Position numbers and translations under genes: made by a program | Assembly (NCBI GenBank): GCA_017438845.1 | Contig: JAFRUO010000021.1 | Coordinates: 124,001-188,000, forward strand | DNA from: Clostridia bacterium | GTDB lineage: Bacteria; Bacillota; Clostridia; Oscillospirales; Acutalibacteraceae | Direction: 5' to 3' | DNA: 64,000 nt | In this document: positions 45,994-54,706 of the stretch, piece by piece | Position numbering within the stretch: the first letter of the stretch is position 1 | Layout of the letters: every line of letters starts with the position of its first letter | The notes under the pieces: model-generated | What the model was told of the DNA's origin: nothing | Database searches by the model: none | What the model saw: only the letters and a program-made list of their open reading frames with translations

Positions 45994-46084
45994 GGGTAAG
46001 CAACGGATTAGTTTTTAGCGGTAAATGGAGCCGTTACACACCGTGACCGCCGCATTTATTGCTAAAAAGCCTGTTCGCTTACCC
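45994..46084 (+). promoter_or_regulatory. long hairpin in the pnp leader
   Basis: Nested pairings span 91 nt: GGGTAAGC (45994-46001) with GCTTACCC (46077-46084), TTTTTAGC (46012-46019) with GCTAAAAA (46061-46068), TAAATG (46022-46027) with CATTTA (46053-46058), and an apical GTTAC/GTGAC. The element ends just before the pnp RBS. E. coli pnp has a leader stem cut by RNase III and used for PNPase autocontrol; this may be an analogue. Confidence 0.65.
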
Positions 46085-46106
46085 TCAAAAAGAAAAGAGG
46101 TAGTTT

Positions 46107-48302
46107 ATGTTTTTTAAGAATTTCAAAATCTGGGAAACAGAGCTTGCAGGCAGAAAGTTAAGCCTTGAAACCGGCAAAATGGCAGGGCTTGCAAACGCCG
46201 CAGTAATGGCGCGCTACGGCGACACAAACGTACTTTGTACCGTAACAGCCTCCGCAACCCCGAGGGAGGGCGTTGATTTCTTCCCGCTTTCGGTTGACTA
46301 TGAGGAGAAAATGTATTCCGTAGGCAGAATTCCCGGCTCCTTCCAGAGAAGAGAGGGCAAGGCAAGCGAAAAGGCAGTGCTTACATCACGCTGCATTGAC
46401 AGGCCTATCCGTCCGCTTTTCCCGAAGGACCTTCGCAACGATTGCACCGTAGTTGCAACCGTTATGTCGGTTGACCCCGACTGCAGTCCCGAAATTACCG
46501 CTATGATAGGCGTTTCGGCGGCAATCGCTATTTCCGACATTCCGTGGGACGGCCCGATTTCAGGCGTTAACGTAGGTCTTGTTGACGGCGAAATCGTTAT
46601 CAACCCGACCCTTGAGCAGAGGGCAAAGACCGACCTTACGCTTACGGTAGCTTCAACCGCAGACCTCGTTGCTATGATCGAGGCGGGCGGTAACGAAATC
46701 CCCGACGACCTTATGTTTGACTGCATTATGGCAGGACACGAGGAAAACAAAAAGATTGTTAAATTCATTCAGGGCATAGTCGACGAGGTCGGCAAGCCCA
46801 AGTTCAGCTATGAATCTTCAGACCCCGACCCGGGAATCTTCAACGAAATCGAGCAGTTCTGCATCGAGGACGTTAAAAAGGCTCTCGACACCGACGACAA
46901 GAACGTCCGTGACGAAAGACTTCTCCCGATTTACCAGGCGGTTCACGAAAAGTACGACGAGCAGTTCGAGGGCTGTGAGGCAAAGCTTGACGAGATTATG
47001 TACCTTATCCAAAAGCACGTTGTAAGAACCTGGCTTAAAGAGGAGCACAAGAGAGTTGACGGCAGAGGCATTGATGAAATCCGTCCGCTTAACGCCGAAA
47101 TCGACCTTCTTGCACGCGCTCACGGCTCGGGTATGTTCACCAGAGGACAGACTCAGGTGCTTTCCGTTGCAACGCTCGGCACTATGAGCGACGCACAGCA
47201 GCTTGACGGACTTGACGAGCAGAAGGAAAAGAGATATATTCACCACTACAACTTCCCGTCCTACTCCGTAGGCGAAACAAAACCGTCAAGAGGCCCCGGC
47301 AGAAGAGAAATCGGTCACGGCGCACTTGCCGAAAAGGCTCTTGTTCCCGTGCTTCCGAGCATTGACGAGTTCCCGTATTCAATCAGAGTGGTTTCCGAGG
47401 TTCTTTCCTCAAACGGCTCAACATCTCAGGGCTCAATCTGCGGCTCAACACTTGCGCTTATGGCTGCAGGCGTTCCGATTAAGGCTCCCGTTGCAGGTAT
47501 CTCCTGCGGTCTTATCACCGGCGACGAAGGCGTTTACGGCGACTTTATGACCATGGTTGACATTCAGGGTCTTGAGGACTTCTACGGCGACATGGACTTC
47601 AAGGTTGCGGGTACAAAGAAGGGTATCACCGCTATTCAGATGGACCTTAAGGTGCACGGTCTTACTCCCGAAATCATTAAGGAAGCCTTTGCAAAGACTC
47701 ACAAGGCAAGAGATTATATACTTGACGAGATTATGCTTCCCGTTATTTCCGAACCGAGAGCCGAGCTTTCCAAGTGGGCTCCCAAGATGCTTACGACAAG
47801 AATTGATCCCGACAAGATCGGCGACGTTATCGGTAAGCAGGGCAAGGTTATTCAGAAGATTTGTGCAGAGTGCGACTGTAAGGTTGACGTCAATGAGGAC
47901 GGTCAGGTATTCGTTTCGGCGCTTGACCTTGACAACGCTCAGAAGGCAATCTTTATTGTTGACACTATTGCCAACGGTCCCGAAGAGGGCGCAGTTTACA
48001 AGGGAATCGTTACCCGTCTTATGAGCTTCGGCGCCTTTGTCGAAATCGTTCCCGGCGTTGAGGGCATGGTACACATCAGCCACCTTGACGTAAAGAGAAC
48101 CGAAAAGGTTGAGGATGTTGTAAACGTAGGCGATGAGATTATCGTTAAAGTGCTTCCCAAGGACGACCAGGGCAGACTTAACCTTTCAAGGCGTGAGGCG
48201 CTTATCGAGGTTGAGGGTCTTACCCCCGAAAACGATATTTCCGAGCGTGCTCCGAGAAAGCCCGGCGGAAGAAAAAATTTCCGCAGAGGCGACAGGAAAT
48301 AA
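46107..48302 (+). CDS. pnp: polyribonucleotide nucleotidyltransferase
   Basis: 3'-5' phosphorolytic exonuclease of RNA decay. Two RNase PH-like domains (FTRGQTQVLSVATLG near 350 and the SNGSTSQGSICGSTLALMAA active-site region near 435) are followed by KH (DKIGDVIGKQGKVIQKI near 570) and S1 (GAVYKGIVTRLMSFGAFVEI near 630). Length 731. The C terminus is basic (RKPGGRKNFRRGDRK). AAGAGGT precedes the ATG, directly after the leader hairpin. Confidence 0.96.
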   Translation: MFFKNFKIWETELAGRKLSLETGKMAGLANAAVMARYGDTNVLCTVTASATPREGVDFFPLSVDYEEKMYSVGRIPGSFQRREGKASEKAVLTSRCIDRPIRPLFPKDLRNDCTVVATVMSVDPDCSPEITAMIGVSAAIAISDIPWDGPISGVNVGLVDGEIVINPTLEQRAKTDLTLTVASTADLVAMIEAGGNEIPDDLMFDCIMAGHEENKKIVKFIQGIVDEVGKPKFSYESSDPDPGIFNEIEQFCIEDVKKALDTDDKNVRDERLLPIYQAVHEKYDEQFEGCEAKLDEIMYLIQKHVVRTWLKEEHKRVDGRGIDEIRPLNAEIDLLARAHGSGMFTRGQTQVLSVATLGTMSDAQQLDGLDEQKEKRYIHHYNFPSYSVGETKPSRGPGRREIGHGALAEKALVPVLPSIDEFPYSIRVVSEVLSSNGSTSQGSICGSTLALMAAGVPIKAPVAGISCGLITGDEGVYGDFMTMVDIQGLEDFYGDMDFKVAGTKKGITAIQMDLKVHGLTPEIIKEAFAKTHKARDYILDEIMLPVISEPRAELSKWAPKMLTTRIDPDKIGDVIGKQGKVIQKICAECDCKVDVNEDGQVFVSALDLDNAQKAIFIVDTIANGPEEGAVYKGIVTRLMSFGAFVEIVPGVEGMVHISHLDVKRTEKVEDVVNVGDEIIVKVLPKDDQGRLNLSRREALIEVEGLTPENDISERAPRKPGGRKNFRRGDRK

Positions 48303-48320
48303 TCTGCAGATAATATTATT

Positions 48321-48350
48321 ACGGCGTAGGAATACCTACGCCGTTTTTTA
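48321..48350 (+). terminator. pnp terminator
   Basis: Perfect 10-bp stem ACGGCGTAGG / CCTACGCCGT, 4-nt loop, TTTTTT tail. Confidence 0.92.
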
Positions 48351-48355
48351 TTTGT

Positions 48356-48383
48356 TTGACACTTTAATTGGCTTTAATAATAT
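48356..48383 (+). promoter_or_regulatory. promoter upstream of the broken secreted ORF
   Basis: TTGACA (48356-48361) and TAATAT (48378-48383) at 16 nt, about 35 nt before the ATG at 48418. Confidence 0.5.
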
Positions 48384-48417
48384 ATTTAGGGCGACTGATA
48401 TTACGCAGGTATAATTA

Positions 48418-48550
48418 TGAAGAAAACAGTCGGCAAATCTGTCAGTGTTTTCTTGCCCGCGCATTAATAATTACGTTTATTTCTTTGTTCGCCGTCAGCT
48501 CATCGGCTTTGCTGAAACAGCGGTTGCCCTTTTTAATAATGAAATTGTAA
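48418..48550 (+). pseudogene. frameshifted remnant of a small secreted protein
   Basis: ATG at 48418 opens MKKTVGKSVSVFL and stops after 16 codons. One extra base in the T-run near 48450 would join it to the next frame, giving SVFLARALIITFISLFAV, a convincing signal peptide, then stop at 48550. A promoter, a CAGGT before the ATG, and a terminator-like CGGCTT/AAGCCG stem with T-run (48574-48608) flank it. The remaining 48551-48665 holds nothing else recognisable. It may be a decayed gene or a chance pattern. Confidence 0.35.
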
Positions 48551-48665
48551 ATATACATCCGTAGGGGACGGCGCGGCTTCGGCTCCCGGACACGGAAAAG
48601 CCGTTTTTCGTTATTATATAAAAAAAACAATACTTATTTTCGTATATTTATTCAATAGTTTTTTG

Positions 48666-48694
48666 TTGAAACGTTTAGTCAAATGTGATATAAT
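48666..48694 (+). promoter_or_regulatory. promoter of the EF-G-like gene
   Basis: TTGAAA (48666-48671) and TATAAT (48689-48694) with a 17-nt spacer. Confidence 0.75.
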
Positions 48695-48760
48695 TTTTCT
48701 ATATCGCAATTTAAAATTGTGTAATTTTGTAAACAAATTTTTACATAGGGAGATATTAAT

Positions 48761-50824
48761 ATGAAAGCTTTTACTTCTGAAAACATCAGAAATATTGCCG
48801 TAGCAGGTCACGGCGGAAAAGGAAAAACCTCGCTTTGCGAAGCTATGCTTTATGTCGCAGGCGCAAGTGACAGGCTCGGTAAGGTTGCCGACGGCAACAC
48901 GGTTCTCGACTTTGACGCAGAGGAAAAGCGCCGTAAGTCCTCGGTTTCTTCGGCACTTGCAGCCTTTGAATGGGACAACACTAAGCTTAATATAATCGAC
49001 GCTCCCGGTCTTTTCGACTTTGAAGGCGGCGTCAGCGAGGCGGTAAGAGCCTCCGAAACAGTCCTTATCGTAGCCTCTGCAGGCTCGGGCGTTGACGTCG
49101 GAACACAGAAGGCGTTCAAGGCAGCCGACAAAAAGGGCATTGCCAAGCTGTTCGCCATTAACAAGATTGACTCAGAGCAGAGAAATTTCTACAAAACTTA
49201 CGAGGCTCTTAAGGGCGCATACGGCTCCAGCCTTTGCCCGACGGTTGTTCCCTATATGCAGGGCAACTCCGTAAAATGCCTTGTTAACTTTATCACGGGC
49301 GAAGCGTATGAATACGGCGCAGACGGCAAGGGCAAAAAGGTTGATATGCCCGCCGACGCACAGATTGACGCAATGAGAGATGAGTTTAACGAAGCTGTTG
49401 CTTCCGCAGACGATGCTCTTATGGAAAAATTCTTTGAGGGTGAGGCGTTTACCCCCGACGAGGTTCGCAGAGGTCTTTGTGCAGGCGTTGCAGACGGCAC
49501 AATTTACCCCGTGTTTGCAGTTGCAGGCCTTTCGCTTATCGGTATTGACCAGCTGCTCAATGCGCTCGCTCACATAACCCCCAATGCTAAGGATCACGCA
49601 GGCGAAACCGCAAAGACCGAAAGCGGCGAAGAGGTTAAGCTTACCTGTGACGCAGGCGGACCGCTTGCAGCAGTTTGCTTTAAGACCATCGCTGACCCGT
49701 TCGTAGGTAAGATGTCCTTCTTCAAGGTTGTTTCCGGCAGACTTGCAGGCGACGTTGCGGCATATAACTTCCGCACGGGCGAAACAGAGAAGATGGGTAA
49801 AATCGTTACCGTCAGAGGTGCGAAGCAGGAGGATTCAAAGGAAATTATTGCCGGCGACATCGGCGTAGTTACCAAGCTCGGCGGCGTTAAGACCGGCGAC
49901 ACACTCTGCGACCCCAAGAATAAGGTTGAGCTTAAGGGCGTTGATTTCCCGAAGCCCTGCCTTTCAATGGCAGTTTTCGCAAACAAGAAGGGCGAGGAGG
50001 AAAAGGTTGCCCAGGGCCTTCAGAGACTTATGGAGGAGGACCCGACAATCACCTTTGCGCTTAATAAGGAAACCAGACAGCAGGTTCTTTCGGGTCTCGG
50101 TGAGCAGCACCTTGACGTTATCGTTTCAAAGCTTAAGTCAAAGTTCGGCGTAGAGGTTACACTCGAGGTTCCGAGAGTTGCATACAGAGAAACTATCCGT
50201 AAACCCGTTGAGGCTCAGGGTAAGCACAAGAAGCAGTCGGGCGGCCACGGTCAGTTCGGTGACGTATGGATTAAATTTGAACCCTGCGACAGTGACGAGC
50301 TTGTATTTGAAACTGCAGTTGTCGGCGGCGCAGTACCGAAGAACTACTTCCCCGCAGTTGAAAAGGGACTTCAGGATTGCGTAGCAAAGGGCTTTGCGGC
50401 AGGCTATCCGATGGTAGGTCTTAAGGCAACCCTTTACGATGGCTCATACCACCCGGTTGACTCTTCGGAAATGGCGTTCAAGACAGCGGCTTCACTCTGC
50501 TTCAAGGCGGCTATGCCAAAGGCAGGCGTTGCAATTCTTGAGCCGGTAGGTACGCTTACCGTTCAGCTTCCCAACGACAACCTCGGCGACATCATGGGCG
50601 ATGTCACCAAGAGAAGAGGCAGAGTGCTCGGCACAAACCCGACCGACGACGGACAGGAGCTTGTTGCTGAGGTTCCGATGGCTGAGATGGGCGACTTCTC
50701 AACAGTTCTTCGCTCGGTTACCGCCGGCAGAGGCTCATATTCACTTGAGTTTGCACGCTATGAGCAGGCTCCGCAGAACGTAGCCGACAAGGTTATCGCT
50801 GACAGAGAAGCGGAAGAGGAATAA
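48761..50824 (+). CDS. EF-G-like translational GTPase lacking the catalytic His
   Basis: 687 residues with the EF-G domain layout: G domain (1-270), beta-barrel (about 285-370), domain III (GLGEQHLDVIVSKLK near 445), domain IV (QGKHKKQSGGHGQFGDVWI near 490) and domain V at the end. The P-loop is GHGGKGKTS, G4 is NKID, and G3 reads DAPGLFDF where EF-G has DTPGHVDF; the His that activates water is Leu. This marks the EF-G-like paralogue group rather than FusA, which usually lies with rpsL/rpsG. Its job is unproven. Monocistronic. Confidence 0.88.
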   Translation: MKAFTSENIRNIAVAGHGGKGKTSLCEAMLYVAGASDRLGKVADGNTVLDFDAEEKRRKSSVSSALAAFEWDNTKLNIIDAPGLFDFEGGVSEAVRASETVLIVASAGSGVDVGTQKAFKAADKKGIAKLFAINKIDSEQRNFYKTYEALKGAYGSSLCPTVVPYMQGNSVKCLVNFITGEAYEYGADGKGKKVDMPADAQIDAMRDEFNEAVASADDALMEKFFEGEAFTPDEVRRGLCAGVADGTIYPVFAVAGLSLIGIDQLLNALAHITPNAKDHAGETAKTESGEEVKLTCDAGGPLAAVCFKTIADPFVGKMSFFKVVSGRLAGDVAAYNFRTGETEKMGKIVTVRGAKQEDSKEIIAGDIGVVTKLGGVKTGDTLCDPKNKVELKGVDFPKPCLSMAVFANKKGEEEKVAQGLQRLMEEDPTITFALNKETRQQVLSGLGEQHLDVIVSKLKSKFGVEVTLEVPRVAYRETIRKPVEAQGKHKKQSGGHGQFGDVWIKFEPCDSDELVFETAVVGGAVPKNYFPAVEKGLQDCVAKGFAAGYPMVGLKATLYDGSYHPVDSSEMAFKTAASLCFKAAMPKAGVAILEPVGTLTVQLPNDNLGDIMGDVTKRRGRVLGTNPTDDGQELVAEVPMAEMGDFSTVLRSVTAGRGSYSLEFARYEQAPQNVADKVIADREAEEE

Positions 50825-50842
50825 TTAAAAACCACAACATAT

Positions 50843-50876
50843 TGGGAGTTATTCTCGGAATAACTCCCATATTTTT
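50843..50876 (+). terminator. terminator of the EF-G-like gene
   Basis: Perfect 12-bp stem TGGGAGTTATTC / GAATAACTCCCA, 3-nt loop, then TATTTTTT. Confidence 0.92.
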
Positions 50877-50896
50877 TGCTTTTTTGACAAAATGTC

Positions 50897-50924
50897 TTGA
50901 AAAATATCATATATGTGATAAAAT
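50897..50924 (+). promoter_or_regulatory. promoter of the DUF3048 gene
   Basis: TTGAAA (50897-50902) and TAAAAT (50919-50924) at 16 nt; a TTGACA lies 14 nt further upstream without a matching -10. Confidence 0.5.
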
Positions 50925-50956
50925 TAAATATATAAATTTTTTAAGGAAGTAGAAAA

Positions 50957-52018
50957 ATGAACAAACAAAAATTTTTAAAGCTTATTGCGGTGCTTGCCGT
51001 AGTTACACTTATTGCAACTTTGTTTGCCGCCTGCTCAGGCAAGGATGAGGAGGACGTCACCACGACGACCGAGCTCGTTACCGAAACCACAACCGAGCCC
51101 GAGCCGACCGACGTTAACCCTCTGACGGGACTTCGCGGCTTCCCCGAGGCGGCGCAGGGCAAACGACCCGTTGCGATTGTTGTTGAGAACCATCCTCAGG
51201 CACGTCCTCAGTGGGGACTTTGCGACCCCGATATCGTTATTGAGGGTCTTGCAGAGGGCGGAATTACAAGAATGATGTATGTCTTTGCCGACGTAAATGC
51301 CGCTAACAAGGTAGGTCCCACCAGAAGCGCAAGGAACAACTACGTTGAAATGGCTCAGGCTCTTGACGCGGTTTACGTTCACTTCGGCGGCAGCTATGCG
51401 GCGTACAACCTTATGAAAACCGACACGTCAATCGACCACATTGACGGCTCGTATGACGGAAAATATTTCAAGAGGGATAAGTCAAGAGGCGTTGCCACCG
51501 AGCACACCGCCTACACTACGGGCGAATGGGTTGCACAGGCAATTGCCGACAAGGGCTTCCGTACCGATGTTAAAGAGGATTATGCAAAGCCGTTCAACTT
51601 TGCAAAGCAGACAAGAACGCTTCAGAATCAGTGCGAAAGCGTAAGGGTAGTGTTCTCCAACAATTACACCCATACCTTCCAGTATGACGACACGGACGGA
51701 CTGTTCTACAACATAATGAACACGACTCCCATGAAGGATTCGGACGGCAACCAGATGAAGGTTACAAACGTAATTGTAATTTACTGTAATGTTACTGCTC
51801 TGGGCGGTGACGCAAAGCTTGTCGACTGGAACCTCAACGAAGGCAAGGGACTGTATTTCACAAACGGCGGCTATGAGGAAATCACCTGGAAAAAGGGCGG
51901 CGTACACGATATGCTCAAGCTCTACTCCTCGGACGGAAGCGAGCTTCAGCTCAACCCCGGCAAATCCTGGATCGGCTTTGTTCCTCAGGCAAACAGCGCG
52001 TCAACCGAAATTGCATAA
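50957..52018 (+). CDS. DUF3048 (YerB-type) lipoprotein
   Basis: 353 residues: a signal peptide with lipobox LFAAC (Cys26), a Thr/Glu linker (TTTTELVTETTTEPEPT), then the two-part DUF3048 domain beginning NPLTGLRGFPEAAQGKRPVA. Conserved elements include VENHPQARPQWGL (near 78), VGPTRSARNNYVE (near 115) and YVHFGGSYAAYN (near 137). YerB-family proteins are surface lipoproteins of unknown function. Monocistronic, between its promoter and a strong terminator. Confidence 0.9.
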   Translation: MNKQKFLKLIAVLAVVTLIATLFAACSGKDEEDVTTTTELVTETTTEPEPTDVNPLTGLRGFPEAAQGKRPVAIVVENHPQARPQWGLCDPDIVIEGLAEGGITRMMYVFADVNAANKVGPTRSARNNYVEMAQALDAVYVHFGGSYAAYNLMKTDTSIDHIDGSYDGKYFKRDKSRGVATEHTAYTTGEWVAQAIADKGFRTDVKEDYAKPFNFAKQTRTLQNQCESVRVVFSNNYTHTFQYDDTDGLFYNIMNTTPMKDSDGNQMKVTNVIVIYCNVTALGGDAKLVDWNLNEGKGLYFTNGGYEEITWKKGGVHDMLKLYSSDGSELQLNPGKSWIGFVPQANSASTEIA

Positions 52019-52059
52019 CAATCGGAAAATACCGAAAAGGTGTTTTTCTCCCTTTGATT

Positions 52060-52087
52060 AAAGGTCGGGGCAGTCGCCCCGACCTTT
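52060..52087 (+). terminator. terminator of the DUF3048 gene
   Basis: AAAGGTCGGGGC / GCCCCGACCTTT, perfect 12-bp stem with a 4-nt loop. Confidence 0.9.
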
Positions 52088-52097
52088 TGTTGTAAAG

Positions 52098-52123
52098 AAA
52101 AGGACTGCGAAAACAGTCCTTTT
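52098..52123 (-). terminator. terminator of the prfA-M18 peptidase operon
   Basis: AAAAGGACTG / CAGTCCTTTT stem, 13 nt past the M18 peptidase stop on the minus strand. Confidence 0.85.
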
Positions 52124-52135
52124 GTATTTGTCAGA

Positions 52136-53542
52136 TTATTTATCCTCAAAGAAAGCCTTGAAGGCCTTGAAGGCGTGGTAAACGTCAAGCTTTGCAACGA
52201 CCTCAAACGGGGCGTGCATTGAAAGCACGGGAACGCCTACGTCGATTACGTCGATGTCGAGGTTTGCAAGGTACATTGCAACTGTTCCGCCGCCGCCTGC
52301 GTCAACCTTGCCGAGCTCGCCGGTCTGCCATACGACCTTGTTTTCGTCAAAGACTCTGAGCACTTTGCTCATATACTCAGCCGAAGCGTCCGAGGTACCG
52401 CTCTTGCCCCTTGCGCCCGTGTACTTGGTTACAACAACGCCCTTGTTGATATAGGAGGCGTTCTTCTTTTCCGAAACATCGGGGAAGGTCGGGTCATAAG
52501 CCGCATTTACGTCAGCCGAAAGGCACTGTGAATTTGTAAGCACGGTGTGGTAATTGATTCCCTCGGTCCAGGCGAGGTCTGCAATAAAGTACTTAAAGTA
52601 TGAGGATTTAAGTCCGGTGTTACCCTCGGAGCCGATTTCCTCTTTGTCGGTAAGCACGGTAACGGCGGTGTAGTCGGGGCTTTCAATGTTGAAAATCGCC
52701 TCTGCGGCAGGATATGCACAAACTCTGTCGTCGTGACCGTAGGAGCCTATCATGCTTCTGTCAAAGCCGATGTCGGTTGCCTTAAAGGCGGGAACAAGCT
52801 CAAGCTCCGCCGAAAGGAAATCGCTTTCGGTTATGCCGTATTTTTCAAAGAGAAGGTTGAGAATGTTAAGCTTTACCTTTTCGCTTGTTTCGTCGTCATT
52901 AAACGGTCTTGAACCGATAAGGATGTTAAGCTCCTCTCCTCTTACTCCGTCTGCGAGGGTGCGCTTCATCTGCTCAGCCGCAAGGTGCGGAAGAAGGTCG
53001 GTAATTACGAAGCGGGGGTCGTTTTCGGCTTCGCCGATGTTTACCTCGGCAACGCTGCCGTCACGCTTAACGATTACGCCGTGAAGTGAAAGGGGCATAG
53101 CCGTCCACTGGTATTTTTTGATTCCGCCGTAGTAATGAGTCTTGAAATAAGCCATATCGCTTTCCTCATAGAGAGGGTTCTGCTTAAGGTCGACCCTGGG
53201 AGAATCAATGTGCGCCGCCGCAAGACGGACGCCGTCCTTAAGCGGTCTTTTACCGATAACGGCAAGGATAATTGACTTGCCTCTGTTGTCGTAGTATACC
53301 TTGTCGCCCGCAGAGTATTTTGCATCTCTGTCAAACTTTTTAAAGCCGAGAGCTTCCGCCTTTGCCTTGACAAATTTTACTGCTTCTCTCTCGGTCTTTG
53401 CATTGTTAAGGAAATTTTTGTAGTCCTCGCAGAAAGCGTCGCAAAGCTTCAGCTCATCTTCCCCGGTGAGCAGAGCGGCGTGCTTCTGTGTGTAAAAGAG
53501 CTTTTCCTTGAGCTCTTCCGCCTTTGATAATTCTTTACTCAT
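52136..53542 (-). CDS. M18-family aspartyl aminopeptidase
   Basis: Dinuclear-metal aminopeptidase of about 468 residues, removing N-terminal acidic residues from peptides in the cytosol. Metal and catalytic motifs are AAHIDSPRVDLK (near 100), DKEEIGSEGNTG (near 295) and a C-terminal MHAPFEV (near 445); ADVNAAYDP lies near 335. The frame extends to 53587, but AAGGAG precedes the ATG at 53542. That ATG lies one base after the stop of the lytic transglycosylase gene. Confidence 0.92.
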   Translation of the reverse strand: MSKELSKAEELKEKLFYTQKHAALLTGEDELKLCDAFCEDYKNFLNNAKTEREAVKFVKAKAEALGFKKFDRDAKYSAGDKVYYDNRGKSIILAVIGKRPLKDGVRLAAAHIDSPRVDLKQNPLYEESDMAYFKTHYYGGIKKYQWTAMPLSLHGVIVKRDGSVAEVNIGEAENDPRFVITDLLPHLAAEQMKRTLADGVRGEELNILIGSRPFNDDETSEKVKLNILNLLFEKYGITESDFLSAELELVPAFKATDIGFDRSMIGSYGHDDRVCAYPAAEAIFNIESPDYTAVTVLTDKEEIGSEGNTGLKSSYFKYFIADLAWTEGINYHTVLTNSQCLSADVNAAYDPTFPDVSEKKNASYINKGVVVTKYTGARGKSGTSDASAEYMSKVLRVFDENKVVWQTGELGKVDAGGGGTVAMYLANLDIDVIDVGVPVLSMHAPFEVVAKLDVYHAFKAFKAFFEDK

Positions 53543-53543
53543 T

Positions 53544-54116
53544 TTAAAACTCCTTTTCATATAATTTGTTATATATATTGATAGCATTTATAACCTTGTT
53601 AAGATAGTGCTCGGTAACCTTTGACGGAATGCGGTCAAGCGTTTTTCCGTCGGCTGAATACTCCTCGTTCTGAAGCCAGACCGCAACCTGATTAATTCCT
53701 GCATGGTAAGCGCAGATCGCTTCGTCACGGGTGCCGTATTTTTCAAAAAGAATCGAATATAAATAAGCGCAGTATTTAATTGAAACCTCGGGATTATATA
53801 AATCTTCGGCAGTGTATTCTTCGCCCGTTTTCTTTTCAAGCCACACCAGCGTGTCGGGCATAATCTGCGTAAGTCCCAGAGCGCCGACATTGCTCTTTGC
53901 CTTTTCGTCAAAGCCGCTTTCGACGGCGATAGTGGCGTAAAGAAGGTCCTTCGGCACATTGTATTCGGCTGAGTATTTGTTGACGTACTCCGTGTATTTT
54001 AAGGGATACATATGCTCTGCGGTTTTCCTTGAAAAAAGCACGAGCAGTATTATTACCGCAAGAGGGATGAGGAAAAGAAGAAGTCTTTTTTTACGCTTTT
54101 TTTCACTCTTTTTCAT
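53544..54116 (-). CDS. membrane-anchored lytic transglycosylase (SLT domain)
   Basis: 190 residues: a very basic start (KKSEKKRKKR), one membrane segment (LLLFLIPLAVIILLVLF), then an extracellular Slt fold that cuts the MurNAc-GlcNAc bond with anhydro formation. Catalytic Glu is in ATIAVESGFDEKA (near 68) with GALGLTQIMP (near 83) and AYHAG (near 138). It begins inside the end of coaE (14-nt overlap) and abuts the M18 gene. Confidence 0.9.
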   Translation of the reverse strand: MKKSEKKRKKRLLLFLIPLAVIILLVLFSRKTAEHMYPLKYTEYVNKYSAEYNVPKDLLYATIAVESGFDEKAKSNVGALGLTQIMPDTLVWLEKKTGEEYTAEDLYNPEVSIKYCAYLYSILFEKYGTRDEAICAYHAGINQVAVWLQNEEYSADGKTLDRIPSKVTEHYLNKVINAINIYNKLYEKEF

Positions 54117-54696
54117 AATTCAGTATCCTTTGCACAAGCCCGTCAAGACTCTCTTTTCCGGAGTTGTCGATTATCAGGTCGGCATTTTCCTTAAAAAAAC
54201 TCTCGTCCTTCTGGGCGTTTATTCTGCTTTGAGCCTGCGAAGCGGTCAGCCCGTCACGCAGGATAATTCTTTCCCTTCTGGTTTCGGGCGGCGCAGTTAC
54301 GGCAACCGTGAAATCGCAAAGCCTGTCAAGCGAACTTTCAAAAAGTCCGATTGCGTCAAGCAAAATGCCGTTATAATTTTCGTCCTGCTTTTTTTTGATT
54401 ATTTTTTCCGCTTGCTTTGCCACCGCAGGGTAAACGGCTTCGTCAAGCCTTTCGGTGTTTTCCTTTGAGGAAAATGCCCTTTCGGCAAGAAGGCGTCTGT
54501 CAAGGCTTCCGTCCGAAAGAATAATGTCGTCACCGAAAATTTCCGCAAGCCTTTTTAAAAGCCTTTTGTCCTTGTCGATAACAAGCTTTGCCACCTTATC
54601 AGCGTCGAGTTGATAGTAGCCGTACCTGTCTGTAAGTATTTCACAAATCACGGATTTACCTGCGCCGGTCTGACCCGTTATACCGATTATTTTCAT
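54103..54696 (-). CDS. coaE: dephospho-CoA kinase
   Basis: Last step of coenzyme A synthesis. The P-loop GQTGAGKSVI is at residues 7-16, LDADKVAKLV near 35, and LLDAIGLFESSLD near 108 fits the CoaE lid region. Length 197 is usual. AAGGAA precedes the ATG, 10 nt after tsaC. It overlaps the transglycosylase gene by 14 nt. Confidence 0.94.
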   Translation of the reverse strand: MKIIGITGQTGAGKSVICEILTDRYGYYQLDADKVAKLVIDKDKRLLKRLAEIFGDDIILSDGSLDRRLLAERAFSSKENTERLDEAVYPAVAKQAEKIIKKKQDENYNGILLDAIGLFESSLDRLCDFTVAVTAPPETRRERIILRDGLTASQAQSRINAQKDESFFKENADLIIDNSGKESLDGLVQRILNYEKE

Positions 54697-54706
54697 AAGC
54701 GTTTCC

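Noticed and set aside
48368..48550. 60-residue plus-strand ORF from the upstream ATG
   Set aside because: It starts without an RBS inside the promoter region; the signal-peptide part is better explained by a frameshifted gene starting at 48418.
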